This document shows positions 26,930-34,302 of a stretch of DNA of 39,416 bases, in pieces. This stretch comes from Ferruginibacter sp. (lineage in GTDB: Bacteria > Bacteroidota > Bacteroidia > Chitinophagales > Chitinophagaceae), in the NCBI GenBank assembly GCA_030655145.1, contig JAURWD010000187.1, positions 1 through 39,416 on the forward strand, written 5' to 3'. Both the position numbers and the translations under genes were made by a program. Every line of letters starts with the position of its first letter. Position 1 is the first letter of the stretch. The notes below the pieces were generated by a model. That model did not search any database and was not told where the DNA came from. It worked only from the letters and a program-made list of their open reading frames with translations.

Positions 26930-27295
26930 ATGAGTAAGAAGAAAACCTTAGTGATCGGGGCAAGTCAAAATCCGTCACGGTATAGTTACCTGGCTGTTCA
27001 AAAACTAAATGCGTACCAGCACCCGGTGGTGGCGATCGGTCTTCGTAAGGGCAGCATTGGTGGTACAGAGATAGAGACTGAAAAAAAACCATTTGAAGCG
27101 GTTGATACCGTCACCTTATACCTCAACCCAAGCCGGCAGAAAGAGTATTATGATTACATCCTTTCCCTGGAACCAAAACGGATCATCTTTAATCCCGGGA
27201 CGGAGAATGATGAACTTGCAGACCTAGCTGCTGAAAAAAATATTAAATCTATGGAAGCTTGTACGCTGGTGATGTTGAGCACAGGCCAATACTAA
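26930..27295 (+). CDS. CoA-binding domain protein (YccU-like)
   Basis: 121 residues with the CoA-binding Rossmann fold of succinyl-CoA-synthetase alpha type: KTLVIGASQNPSRYSYLAVQKL, YQHPVVAIGLRKGSIGGTEI, then KRIIFNPGTENDELADLAAEKN and SMEACTLVML. Such proteins are small, cytoplasmic and of unknown function. It is the last gene before a terminator at 27309. Its tight spacing to the DCC gene suggests the same transcript. Confidence 0.85.
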   Translation: MSKKKTLVIGASQNPSRYSYLAVQKLNAYQHPVVAIGLRKGSIGGTEIETEKKPFEAVDTVTLYLNPSRQKEYYDYILSLEPKRIIFNPGTENDELADLAAEKNIKSMEACTLVMLSTGQY

Positions 27296-27308
27296 GTTTG
27301 ACTTTCAA

Positions 27309-27331
27309 AACCATATCGATGGTTCTTTTTT
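27309..27331 (+). terminator. Terminator of the GbsR-linked cluster
   Basis: AACCAT (27309-27314), loop ATCG and ATGGTT (27319-27324), followed by C and seven T. A 6-bp AT-rich stem, moderate strength. Confidence 0.6.
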
Positions 27332-27426
27332 TGGATGTGTTGCATAATATTTTTCTGCAATCACCGTTTTACTTCTACTACAATCAATCGCCAGGTTGCT
27401 TGTAGCCAACATCCAAAATCTGAACC

Positions 27427-27879
27427 ATGAAAACCTTCACAACCACCTTGTGTTTGGTACTGCTTACCCTACATGCAGTTACCAGCAATGCACAAAGCAA
27501 ACGCTCCGGGAAACCGCAGCTTTTTGCCAGTCTTCCAGCAAAAATAGAACTCAGCGAAGCACAACTCCATAACTTATTTGTTTTGTCCCAGGGACAGCAG
27601 GCCGAGTTGCCTGTTAGCGCGTCAACAAAACTTTCAGGAACTGTAACGAGCAACCTTGTAAAATATGATAACCTTCAAACGCTCGTGATCAAATTACCCG
27701 CGTATAACAATACGCTGATCTCTATTTCACGGCAGTCTGAAAATCATAGTATTTCATTTGTTGGTCGAATTTTTAACCCACTTTTCGATGATGGTTTCGA
27801 ACTTAAAAAAATTCAGAACGGCTTGTACCAGCTAGTTAAAATTGGTACTGCAAATACGCTTACAGATTGTAGCCTTTAA
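27427..27879 (+). CDS. Secreted or periplasmic hypothetical protein
   Basis: 150 residues with a clear signal peptide (MKTFTTTLCLVLLTLHAVTS, cleavage near NAQ). The mature part is ~128 residues, rich in Ser/Asn and beta-prone, without a recognised domain (FASLPAKIELSEAQLHNLF near the start, ISRQSENHSISFVGRIFNP later). It lies 60 bp upstream of a secreted metzincin and may act with it, for example as an inhibitor or propeptide-like partner; this is inferred only from position and secretion. Confidence 0.65.
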   Translation: MKTFTTTLCLVLLTLHAVTSNAQSKRSGKPQLFASLPAKIELSEAQLHNLFVLSQGQQAELPVSASTKLSGTVTSNLVKYDNLQTLVIKLPAYNNTLISISRQSENHSISFVGRIFNPLFDDGFELKKIQNGLYQLVKIGTANTLTDCSL

Positions 27880-27939
27880 AAGGCAACGCTACCTAATCCT
27901 TACCTAACCACCGGCCCTTAACCGGTTAAAATCCACCAC

Positions 27940-29523
27940 ATGAAAAAGCTAACTGCACCCCTACTGCTGTTACTCACATTTATTACATCTTTGAACGCAT
28001 ACAGCCTTCCAAATTTGAACAGCTTGTCAACTGCATCAGCAACCATTTATCTTGATTTTGATGGTCACAATGTAAACAGTGCTTACTGGAATGGCGGAGT
28101 TGCTTTCACTTGTGCTCCTGCGGGAATGACCGACGGACAAATAACCGAAATATTTAATCGCGTGGCTGAAGATTACCGGCCGTTTGATATCAACATCACA
28201 ACCGAATTGACAAAATTTTTGGCAGCGCCACTTTCCAAAAGGATCCGGCTGGTGATAACGCCAACGAGTAGCTGGTTTGCAGGTGTGGGTGGTGTTTCTT
28301 TTACCGGCTCTTTCAAATGGGGCGACGATACACCGGCGTTTGTTTTCACAGACCGTCTTGGACCCAATAATGCAAAAATGGTTGCGGAGTGCTGTTCCCA
28401 CGAAAGTGGTCATTCAGTAGGCCTATCACATCAGTCAAAATATGACGGCACCTGTAACCTGACAGCAACTTATAATGATGGTATCGGAACCGGTGTAAAT
28501 GCCTGGGCCCCGATAATGGGTAACAGTTATTATCGCAACATGACTGGCTGGAACGACGGCCCTACACCTTATGGCTGTGCAAGCACGCAAGACAATCTTT
28601 CAATCATCACGAGTCAAAATGGCTTTGGCTTCCGCCCGGATGACTATGGCAATGATTTCAATACAAGTACGACATCTGTACCGCTGACTGGTGTAAGCAT
28701 TCCAGGGGTGATCACTACAAGCAATGACCAGGATGCTTTTAAAATTATTTTCGCTGCAAATTCGGCGATCAATATCAGTGTGAAACCATTCAGTGTTGAT
28801 GCCTCTTACCAGGGAGCCAATCTCGACATCAAAGTGTCAATGTATAATGCGCAGAAAGAATTGATGCGTACTTATGATCCTGCGGCGATGATGAATGTTT
28901 CGATCGACACCGTTTTAAACAGCGGAACTTATTACCTGGTTGTCGATGGAACGGGCAATGGAAATGTGGGAGATTATGGAAGCCTTGGCTCTTACGGGAT
29001 CAGTGCAGCCACCAGTGGAGTACTACCCATCCATGATATTAGCCTCACGGGCAGATCAGATAATAACAAACACCTGCTGAACTGGAAAATTGTATCGGAT
29101 GAACCCATCCAGGCAAGCGAGTTGGAAAGCTCAAAGGATGGTATTGTTTATAAAACAGTGGCGCGTGTAGCGGGGAGTACTAACAGCTTTGCGTACACGC
29201 CGCAAATCACCGGTGAAATTTTTTACCGCCTGAAGGCAAGCACCTCATCTGCGCAGCCTTTTTATTCCAACACCATTTTGTTAAAAGCTACAGGTAAAGG
29301 CAAACCGTTTGAAGTAGCCACGTTCGTGAATAACCAGCTACGCATCAATGCGAATGAACAATTTGTTTATCAATTGATGAACTCCAATGGCGGTATGCTT
29401 GCAAAAGGTAGCGGGCAGGCAGGCTTCAACCAGGTTGACATGCAGCGGCTTCCGGCAGGAATGTATGTGATACAAATGATCAGCAACAACGAAAAACAAA
29501 CAGAACGAATTATAAAACAGTAA
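27940..29523 (+). CDS. T9SS-secreted metzincin metalloprotease with PPC domain
   Basis: 527 residues. It has a signal peptide (MKKLTAPLLLLLTFITSLNA). The catalytic domain carries the zinc motif HESGHSVGLSH (HExxHxxGxxH) and a Met-turn-like WAPIMGNSYY, so it is a metzincin-type protease. The Glu is the general base and the three His are the zinc ligands. A pre-peptidase C-terminal-like beta domain follows (about 265-360, NDQDAFKIIF...). The last ~75 residues look like a type A T9SS sorting domain (VNNQLRINANEQFVYQLMN, LPAGMYVIQM), which would direct export through the type IX system and then cell-surface attachment or release. PorT, a T9SS component, is encoded about 4 kb downstream. The physiological substrate is unknown. 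Confidence 0.88.
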   Translation: MKKLTAPLLLLLTFITSLNAYSLPNLNSLSTASATIYLDFDGHNVNSAYWNGGVAFTCAPAGMTDGQITEIFNRVAEDYRPFDINITTELTKFLAAPLSKRIRLVITPTSSWFAGVGGVSFTGSFKWGDDTPAFVFTDRLGPNNAKMVAECCSHESGHSVGLSHQSKYDGTCNLTATYNDGIGTGVNAWAPIMGNSYYRNMTGWNDGPTPYGCASTQDNLSIITSQNGFGFRPDDYGNDFNTSTTSVPLTGVSIPGVITTSNDQDAFKIIFAANSAINISVKPFSVDASYQGANLDIKVSMYNAQKELMRTYDPAAMMNVSIDTVLNSGTYYLVVDGTGNGNVGDYGSLGSYGISAATSGVLPIHDISLTGRSDNNKHLLNWKIVSDEPIQASELESSKDGIVYKTVARVAGSTNSFAYTPQITGEIFYRLKASTSSAQPFYSNTILLKATGKGKPFEVATFVNNQLRINANEQFVYQLMNSNGGMLAKGSGQAGFNQVDMQRLPAGMYVIQMISNNEKQTERIIKQ

Positions 29524-29575
29524 GGTAGATTCATGTGTAAGTTAAAGGGCCAGCGTAAGGGGCTGGTCCTTTTTT
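29518..29575 (+). repeat. Repeat unit copy 1 with terminator
   Basis: This ~57-bp unit, which includes the stop codon of the metzincin gene, recurs at 29629-29685 with only two clear changes. Both copies carry a terminator (here a 10-bp stem, 29545-29554 with 29562-29571, then a T run). Confidence 0.85.
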
Positions 29576-29628
29576 AAAAGATCATTTAAACTCTAAAATA
29601 CAAATCGCCGCAAGGCATTTTTAAAAAT

Positions 29629-29685
29629 CAGTAAGGTAGATTCATGTGTAAGTTAAAGGGTCAGCGTAAGGGGCTGGCCCTTTTT
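29629..29685 (+). repeat. Repeat unit copy 2 with terminator
   Basis: Second copy, 111 bp from copy 1. Its stem is 29656-29665 with 29673-29682. The two base changes lie in opposite arms of the hairpin (C to T on the left, T to C on the right) and each leaves one G-U pair, so the hairpin is kept in both copies. Confidence 0.85.
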
Positions 29686-29756
29686 ATTTGCTCAAATCCA
29701 GTCTGCGTGGCCTTTTCAGTTGAGTGTTAATTTACCATTACGGCTATCCACTGCCG

Positions 29757-29788
29757 TTTGTGTTGGTTTGGTTATTTCCGTAACTTTA
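29757..29788 (+). promoter_or_regulatory. Promoter of the YkuK-like gene
   Basis: TTTG (29757-29760), a 20-bp spacer and TAACTTTA (29781-29788) fit the Bacteroidota pattern, 16 bp before the ATG at 29804. This argues against the longer reading frame starting at 29720. Confidence 0.6.
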
Positions 29789-29803
29789 GAAAACCCCTTT
29801 TAT

Positions 29804-30277
29804 ATGTTATGGAGAAAATTCAATGGTGATCCCATCCAATTGCCCATCAAACATGCGGTGGAAGAAACAATCAAAAGAGAAACACGGGCAGGCTTTCATT
29901 TAAAAGTCTGTATCGGAACCGACAGCCAGGTGAAAGGCAAAGAAACAGAGTTTGCTACCGTCATCGTTTTTCTGAGAGAAGGCCATGGAGGCTTTATGTT
30001 CATTCACAACGAAAAAACATTGCTGAAGTACAGCATCAAAGAACGTATGCTGGTTGAAGTGGCAAAAAGTATCGAGATAGCCTATGAGCTCTGTGATCTG
30101 TTCACTACCTATGATGTCGATATGGAAGTGCATGCAGACATCAACACCAATCCCCATTTTAAAAGTAATGAAGCATTACGGGAAGCCATGGGCTATATCC
30201 TGGGAATGGGTTTCGCTTTTAAAGCCAAGCCGGAAGCTTTCGCAAGCAGCAGTTGCGCTAACAAGGTTGTGAATTAA
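29804..30277 (+). CDS. YkuK-like RNase H-fold protein (DUF458)
   Basis: 157 residues from the ATG at 29804; an extended 185-residue frame starting at 29720 includes promoter sequence and is less likely. The fold resembles the RNase H-like DUF458 family: an acidic residue in VCIGTDSQVKG, then beta strands (EFATVIVFLRE), and VHADINTNPHFKSN near the C-terminus. It is predicted to be a cytoplasmic nuclease-like protein, though the family is poorly characterised and sporulation-linked only in Firmicutes. The terminator stem begins inside the last codons. Confidence 0.8.
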   Translation: MLWRKFNGDPIQLPIKHAVEETIKRETRAGFHLKVCIGTDSQVKGKETEFATVIVFLREGHGGFMFIHNEKTLLKYSIKERMLVEVAKSIEIAYELCDLFTTYDVDMEVHADINTNPHFKSNEALREAMGYILGMGFAFKAKPEAFASSSCANKVVN

Positions 30278-30290
30278 ACAACCTTTTTTT
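30263..30290 (+). terminator. Terminator overlapping the YkuK-like stop codon
   Basis: AAGGTTG (30263-30269), a 9-base loop and CAACCTT (30279-30285), followed by a seven-T run. The left arm lies in the coding sequence. Confidence 0.8.
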
Positions 30291-30299
30291 ATTAGGAAT

Positions 30300-30323
30300 G
30301 TTCTTACAGTCATAAGTAAGAAC
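30300..30323. repeat. Perfect 8-bp inverted repeat
   Basis: GTTCTTAC (30300-30307), N8 (AGTCATAA), GTAAGAAC (30316-30323). There is no T run behind it, so it is more likely a protein-binding site than a terminator; it lies 145 bp before the cyclophilin promoter element. The rest of 30324-30467 holds nothing evident. Confidence 0.5.
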
Positions 30324-30467
30324 TGGGCAGCCGACGCCCTTTCCCAAAATACTCTTCTCGCTTTCCGCAAATTTTACTCAACTGTTGTGGTCGATCCACT
30401 TAAAAAAAGAAATTCCATTGCTGCTGATTATTAACTTTCCCTATCGAGGATATTGTAAGAGATAGAA

Positions 30468-30475
30468 TAACTTTG
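30468..30475 (+). promoter_or_regulatory. Candidate cyclophilin promoter -7 element
   Basis: TAACTTTG fits TAnnTTTG, followed by CGATC, 23 bp before the ATG at 30499. No matching -33 element is apparent. Confidence 0.5.
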
Positions 30476-30498
30476 CGATCAACAAAAAATATTTTTAT

Positions 30499-30948
30499 AT
30501 GAGCGAACAAAATTTAACCAAAGGACAGATACAGACCAATAAAGGTGTGCTGAGTTTTGAATTGTATGATGATGCTGCACCGATCGCGGTTGAGAATTTT
30601 AAAACGTTGATTTCGAAAGGATTTTATAACGGCCTTAGTTTTCACCGCGTGATTCCCAACTTTATGGTTCAGGGTGGATGTCCTAATGGAACGGGTGCCG
30701 GTGGACCTGGCTACACAATTCAGTGTGAAACAAAAGGTGCCAAGCAGGTGCATGATCGCGGCGTGTTTTCTATGGCGCATCGTGGACCCAACACTGGCGG
30801 TTCTCAATTCTTCATCTGTCACAACCGCGACAATACGAAACACCTGGATGGGGTGCATACGTGTTTTGGAAAGCTTACGGGGGGATTCGAAGTATTAGAC
30901 GAAATCCGTGGTGGTGATGTGATGGAAAAAGTAACCTTAGAATCATAG
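30499..30948 (+). CDS. Cyclophilin-type peptidyl-prolyl isomerase
   Basis: 149 residues, no signal peptide, so probably cytoplasmic. Cyclophilin signature blocks: FHRVIPNFMVQGGCPNGTGAGGPGY (the active-site Arg is in FHRV), MAHRGPNTGGSQFFI, and the Trp-less C-terminal LDGVHTCFGKLTGG. Catalyses proline cis-trans isomerisation during folding. It is a short, single-domain form, comparable to PpiB-like enzymes, with an unusual lack of the classical Trp. A terminator-like hairpin follows 20 bp past the stop. Confidence 0.92.
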   Translation: MSEQNLTKGQIQTNKGVLSFELYDDAAPIAVENFKTLISKGFYNGLSFHRVIPNFMVQGGCPNGTGAGGPGYTIQCETKGAKQVHDRGVFSMAHRGPNTGGSQFFICHNRDNTKHLDGVHTCFGKLTGGFEVLDEIRGGDVMEKVTLES

Positions 30949-30967
30949 AATATTTAAATAAAAAATG

Positions 30968-31005
30968 AACCATCCGCTGCAATTTCACGCACCGGGTGGT
31001 TTTTA
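30968..31005 (+). terminator. Terminator after the cyclophilin gene
   Basis: AACCATCCG (30968-30976) pairs with CGGGTGGTT (30993-31001) with one G-U pair, then a T run. It lies in what a longer M28 frame would translate, which argues for the later start at 31046. Confidence 0.65.
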
Positions 31006-31045
31006 CATTAATGACAGTTTGAGCATCACTTCACTATCATACTCA

Positions 31046-31984
31046 ATGAAAACCTGCTGGCTATTGATTGCATTATGTGCTTCGCCGGTGTTGTTTGCTC
31101 AGCACAAGACCGACAGTATCATTACGAAAACTTCGCTACAGGAAACGCTGGCTGTCCTTGCCTCTGACAGTCTGGAAGGCCGCTTGACCGGCACCATCGG
31201 TGCGGAGAAAGCCGCTTACTTTATTGCTGATAAAATGATGCGTGCCGGGTTGACCCCCCTCCCGGGAACGACTGGGTGGTTTGATAGTTTCCCGGTACCA
31301 GGCCAGGGTAAAAAAACCGTAGGACTCAATGTGATTGGTTTTTTACCGGCAAGCTGGCAAATAGATTCATCCATAATTTTCTCTGCCCATTATGATCACC
31401 TTGGAAAAGGTAAAAACCTTACTTATATGGAACCTCCGGATAAAGAGGACGAAATTTATAATGGCGCAAACGACAACGCAACCGGTGTGGCAGCGATATT
31501 AGAATTAGCGAAGTATTATGCGGCGAATACCCATAACCGGTACAACCTGGTTTTCATCGCTTTTTCCGGCGAGGAAATGGGTTTAGTGGGTTCTACCGCC
31601 TATGCAAAAAAATTGAAAAGCAAAACGGTGAAGGCCGCGATTAACCTTGAAATGCTCGGCCGGCCAACAAATGAGCGTTGTTACATCGTGGCACTTGGGA
31701 ATCATCATCTGCGCAAGCAGCTGAATACAACCCTGGGGAAATTTAATGGAAACCCGGCAGAGAAATTTTTTGGTGCGGATACATACTCTGAGGAACAATT
31801 GGAATACCGGAGTGATCATTACCCCTTGTCGCGTAAAATAAAAACAGCTTTTACAATTATGGGTACCTCGCCCGCAGACGATTATTATCATTCCGTCGAC
31901 GATGAATTTGGAACCATCGACTTCGATTTTCTTTTAAAAGCGACGAGGAATATTGCCCTGGCCTGCGAATACTTCACCAGGTAA
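31046..31984 (+). CDS. M28-family metallopeptidase, secreted
   Basis: 312 residues from the ATG at 31046, which gives a clean signal peptide (MKTCWLLIALCASPVLFAQ). A longer frame from 30965 crosses the cyclophilin terminator and is rejected. Zinc-ligand blocks are as in M28 aminopeptidases: SAHYDHLGKG (His, Asp), NGANDNATG (Asp), FSGEEMGLVG (Glu, Glu) and RSDHYPLS (His). A PA-like or inhibitory domain is absent. It probably cleaves peptides in the periplasm or outside the cell. The convergent engB gene ends 7 bp away with no visible terminator between them. Confidence 0.9.
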   Translation: MKTCWLLIALCASPVLFAQHKTDSIITKTSLQETLAVLASDSLEGRLTGTIGAEKAAYFIADKMMRAGLTPLPGTTGWFDSFPVPGQGKKTVGLNVIGFLPASWQIDSSIIFSAHYDHLGKGKNLTYMEPPDKEDEIYNGANDNATGVAAILELAKYYAANTHNRYNLVFIAFSGEEMGLVGSTAYAKKLKSKTVKAAINLEMLGRPTNERCYIVALGNHHLRKQLNTTLGKFNGNPAEKFFGADTYSEEQLEYRSDHYPLSRKIKTAFTIMGTSPADDYYHSVDDEFGTIDFDFLLKATRNIALACEYFTR

Positions 31985-31991
31985 AGATTGG

Positions 31992-32633
31992 CTACTCTTC
32001 ATTTTTCTCTTCGATCAACTTGAGGATCTTATCCTTTCCTAATTTCTTGTTTGCACTGGTCACAAAATGTTGCGGAAGAAACTGCCAGGTCTTGCGCATG
32101 GTATTCAGGAATAATTTTACATTTTTCGCAACCACTGCCTGGGTTTCTTTATCGGCTTTTGTGAATACAAGTGCAAAAGGAATTTCCCAGGTGTCGAGTT
32201 GATTCAAAAAATCAAGATCTATTTTCTGTGGTGAATGTCGTGAGTCGATCAGTACAAAGACCATTTTTAGGTTCTCCCTTTTTCGCAGGTAATTTTCAAT
32301 CATTTGTTCCCACCTCCGCCGGCTGCGAATACTCACTTTTGCAAAACCATATCCTGGCAGATCTACGAGGTACCAGCGCGTACCGTTAGCCTGCGCCTTT
32401 GAAAGTTGGGCAGTCTGTTCAGGTACACTCACTATTTCAAAATGGTTGATAAGCTGGGTTTTTCCCGGCGTGCCGGAAGTCTTGGCAAGCTTATCGTTAT
32501 TGCAAAGCATATTGATCAGCGAAGATTTACCAACATTGCTCCGCCCGATAAACGCATACTCCTTCTTATCTGGCGGTGGACATTTCTCGTAATCCGGGCT
32601 ACTAACAATATATTTCGCTGACTTAATGAGCAT
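31992..32633 (-). CDS. engB: Ribosome biogenesis GTPase EngB (YihA/YsxC)
   Basis: Essential P-loop GTPase in 50S ribosomal subunit assembly. 213 residues from the ATG at 32633 (MLIKSAKYIVSSPDYEKC); a longer frame starting at 32678 adds 15 residues that overlap the promoter. G1 is GRSNVGKSS, G2 region GTPGKTQ, G3 DLPGYG, G4 TKAD, and G5 SANKK. The C-terminus is a short helix. A TATCTTTG element sits only 4 bp before the ATG, so the mRNA could be leaderless (see findings). It is divergent from ubiE. Confidence 0.95.
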   Translation of the reverse strand: MLIKSAKYIVSSPDYEKCPPPDKKEYAFIGRSNVGKSSLINMLCNNDKLAKTSGTPGKTQLINHFEIVSVPEQTAQLSKAQANGTRWYLVDLPGYGFAKVSIRSRRRWEQMIENYLRKRENLKMVFVLIDSRHSPQKIDLDFLNQLDTWEIPFALVFTKADKETQAVVAKNVKLFLNTMRKTWQFLPQHFVTSANKKLGKDKILKLIEEKNEE

Positions 32634-32637
32634 CCTG

Positions 32638-32645
32638 CAAAGATA
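32638..32645 (-). promoter_or_regulatory. engB promoter -7 element next to the start codon
   Basis: The minus strand reads TATCTTTG, CAGG and then ATG. It fits TAnnTTTG; transcription would begin at or within a few bases of the start codon. Confidence 0.55.
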
Positions 32646-32753
32646 GGCGGATGTGCCTTTGATAAAAGAAGTCCGCACTCTCCCCAGCTAACTGCTGTCT
32701 ACCGATCATTGTTTTGTTCCGCTGAAATCTCGACGGCTGTAACTGCCGGCCCG

Positions 32754-32786
32754 TTTAAATCGTGTGGGGCATCTGCCGTATCTTTG
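32754..32786 (+). promoter_or_regulatory. ubiE promoter
   Basis: TTTA (32754-32757), a 21-bp spacer and TATCTTTG (32779-32786), ending 7 bp before the ubiE ATG, so the leader is nearly absent. Confidence 0.55.
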
Positions 32787-32793
32787 CAACTCC

Positions 32794-33537
32794 ATGACAG
32801 AATATGCACACGATAAGGTTGTCCCATTAGCTGACTCTGAACTTTCTAAAAAAGAACAGGTTGCCGACATGTTCGACAACATTGCGCATCGGTATGATTT
32901 CCTGAACAGGTTCCTGAGTGCAGGCATCGACATCCAATGGAGAAAAAAAGCCATACGTCAACTAAAAGATCTCCGTCCGAAAAAAATTCTGGATGTAGCC
33001 ACTGGTACAGGCGATATGGCAATTATGGCGGCACGTATTTTGCAACCTGAGCGCATCATTGGAATTGATATCAGTGATGGTATGCTGGCGTTAGGAAGGA
33101 AGAAGGTTGCTAAGGCAGGACTGAAGACTCACATTGAATTGTTAAATGGCGACAGCGAAACAATAAGTTTTCAGGACGAATCGTTTGACGCAGTAACTGT
33201 AGCTTTCGGTGTTCGTAATTTCCAGCAATTAGAGAAAGGTCTTTCCGAAATTAAACGGGTTTTGAAACCCGGTGGTAAACTTGTTGTACTGGAATTCAGC
33301 AAACCAAAAGCGCCTGGCATCAAGCAACTATATAATGTGTACATGAATGTGGTTGCACCGGGTGCCGGAAGAATATTTTCAAAGAACCGCAACGCATATA
33401 AATATCTCGACGAATCAATTAAAAAATTTCCTGAAGGAGAAAACTTTACATCTATCTTAGACAACCTGGGATACACAAACACTTATTGTAAACCCTTGAG
33501 CTTTGGAATATGCAGCCTTTATTGCGGAATAAAATAA
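32794..33537 (+). CDS. ubiE: Demethylmenaquinone/ubiquinone methyltransferase
   Basis: SAM-dependent methyltransferase that completes menaquinone in the respiratory chain (the likely substrate in Bacteroidota is demethylmenaquinone). 247 residues from the ATG at 32794. SAM motif I is LDVATGTGDMAI, then GIDISDGMLALG, and the family block VAFGVRNFQQLEKGLSEI with VLKPGGKLVVLEFSKP. The longer frame from 32764 runs through the promoter and is rejected. Its 3' end overlaps the porT start by 28 bp, so the two are coupled. A promoter sits 7 bp upstream and the leader is almost absent. Confidence 0.95.
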   Translation: MTEYAHDKVVPLADSELSKKEQVADMFDNIAHRYDFLNRFLSAGIDIQWRKKAIRQLKDLRPKKILDVATGTGDMAIMAARILQPERIIGIDISDGMLALGRKKVAKAGLKTHIELLNGDSETISFQDESFDAVTVAFGVRNFQQLEKGLSEIKRVLKPGGKLVVLEFSKPKAPGIKQLYNVYMNVVAPGAGRIFSKNRNAYKYLDESIKKFPEGENFTSILDNLGYTNTYCKPLSFGICSLYCGIK

Positions 33538-34244
33538 TTCAGACTTTTTTCATTTTACTTATCCTCCCATTTACCAGCTTTGCACAGTTGCGCCAGGGCG
33601 GATTAAACCTGCCCGATCATGACAGCAAGCGCTTTCATTTTGGTATCAACCTTGGGATGAACAAATCGCATTTTAATTTCACCCATCATCCCATGTTCTT
33701 AAACCAGGACAGTGTGATGGTCATTGAAAGCATCAACAGTACCGGTATTAACCTGGCCTGGCTGGTCAATTTAAACCTGAGCCCGCACTTCGACCTGCGA
33801 ACCTACCCGCTTAATTTAACCTTCAGTGAAAAAGCCTTCGAGTACGCGTTGACGTATCCAGACCTTCCCGTTGGCGAAACGCCCTTAACCATCAAGAAAG
33901 TTCAGTCAATTACGCTTACGCTTCCGTTGCAGATCAAATTCAGCAGTGACCGGATCGATAACTTTAAAGTGTACACAATCGGTGGTGTGAAGTTTGATTA
34001 CGACATGGCTTCAAATGCCGGGAAGACGAATGCCGAAGACCTGATCAAATTAAATAAGTTTGATTACAGTGTGGAAGGTGGCATTGGGTTTCACCTCTAC
34101 TTTCCTTATTTCGTGTTGTCTCCCGAACTTAAAGTTAGTTGGGGTTTAACTAATCTTCATAGCCGAAACAGCAGCCTTAAATTCTCCAACAACATCGATA
34201 AGATCAGTTCACGGATGATCTCATTCTCTCTCACCGTTGAATAA
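33510..34244 (+). CDS. porT: PorT-like outer-membrane beta-barrel, T9SS component
   Basis: 244 residues, with a signal peptide (h-region TFFILLILPFTSFA). The mature protein is a beta-strand-rich OMP with LPDHDSKRFHFGINLGMNKSHF near the start and ending in a terminal beta-strand (ISFSLTVE). This is the PorT/SprT pattern, a protein needed for type IX secretion and gliding in other Bacteroidota. The start overlaps the ubiE stop by 28 bp, a linkage seen in the phylum. The call from the N-terminal block and gene order is good but not certain. The T9SS-tailed protease at 27.9 kb would depend on this system. Confidence 0.78.
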   Translation: MQPLLRNKIIQTFFILLILPFTSFAQLRQGGLNLPDHDSKRFHFGINLGMNKSHFNFTHHPMFLNQDSVMVIESINSTGINLAWLVNLNLSPHFDLRTYPLNLTFSEKAFEYALTYPDLPVGETPLTIKKVQSITLTLPLQIKFSSDRIDNFKVYTIGGVKFDYDMASNAGKTNAEDLIKLNKFDYSVEGGIGFHLYFPYFVLSPELKVSWGLTNLHSRNSSLKFSNNIDKISSRMISFSLTVE

Positions 34245-34257
34245 ACTCCGCCCACAA

Positions 34258-34284
34258 AAAAGCCGCAACAATGTCGCGGCTTTT
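34258..34284. terminator. Bidirectional terminator between porT and the Wzi/RemB-like gene
   Basis: AAAAGCCGC (34258-34266), a 9-base loop and GCGGCTTTT (34276-34284). A and T runs on both sides serve both convergent genes. Confidence 0.85.
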
Positions 34285-34302
34285 AAAGTAATAGTGTAAT
34301 TT

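Noticed and set aside
29720..29803. Longer start for the YkuK-like gene
   Set aside because: It overlaps a good promoter (29757-29788).
30965..31045. Longer start for the M28 peptidase
   Set aside because: It crosses the cyclophilin terminator and hides the signal peptide.
32764..32793. Longer start for ubiE
   Set aside because: It lies across the promoter element at 32779-32786.
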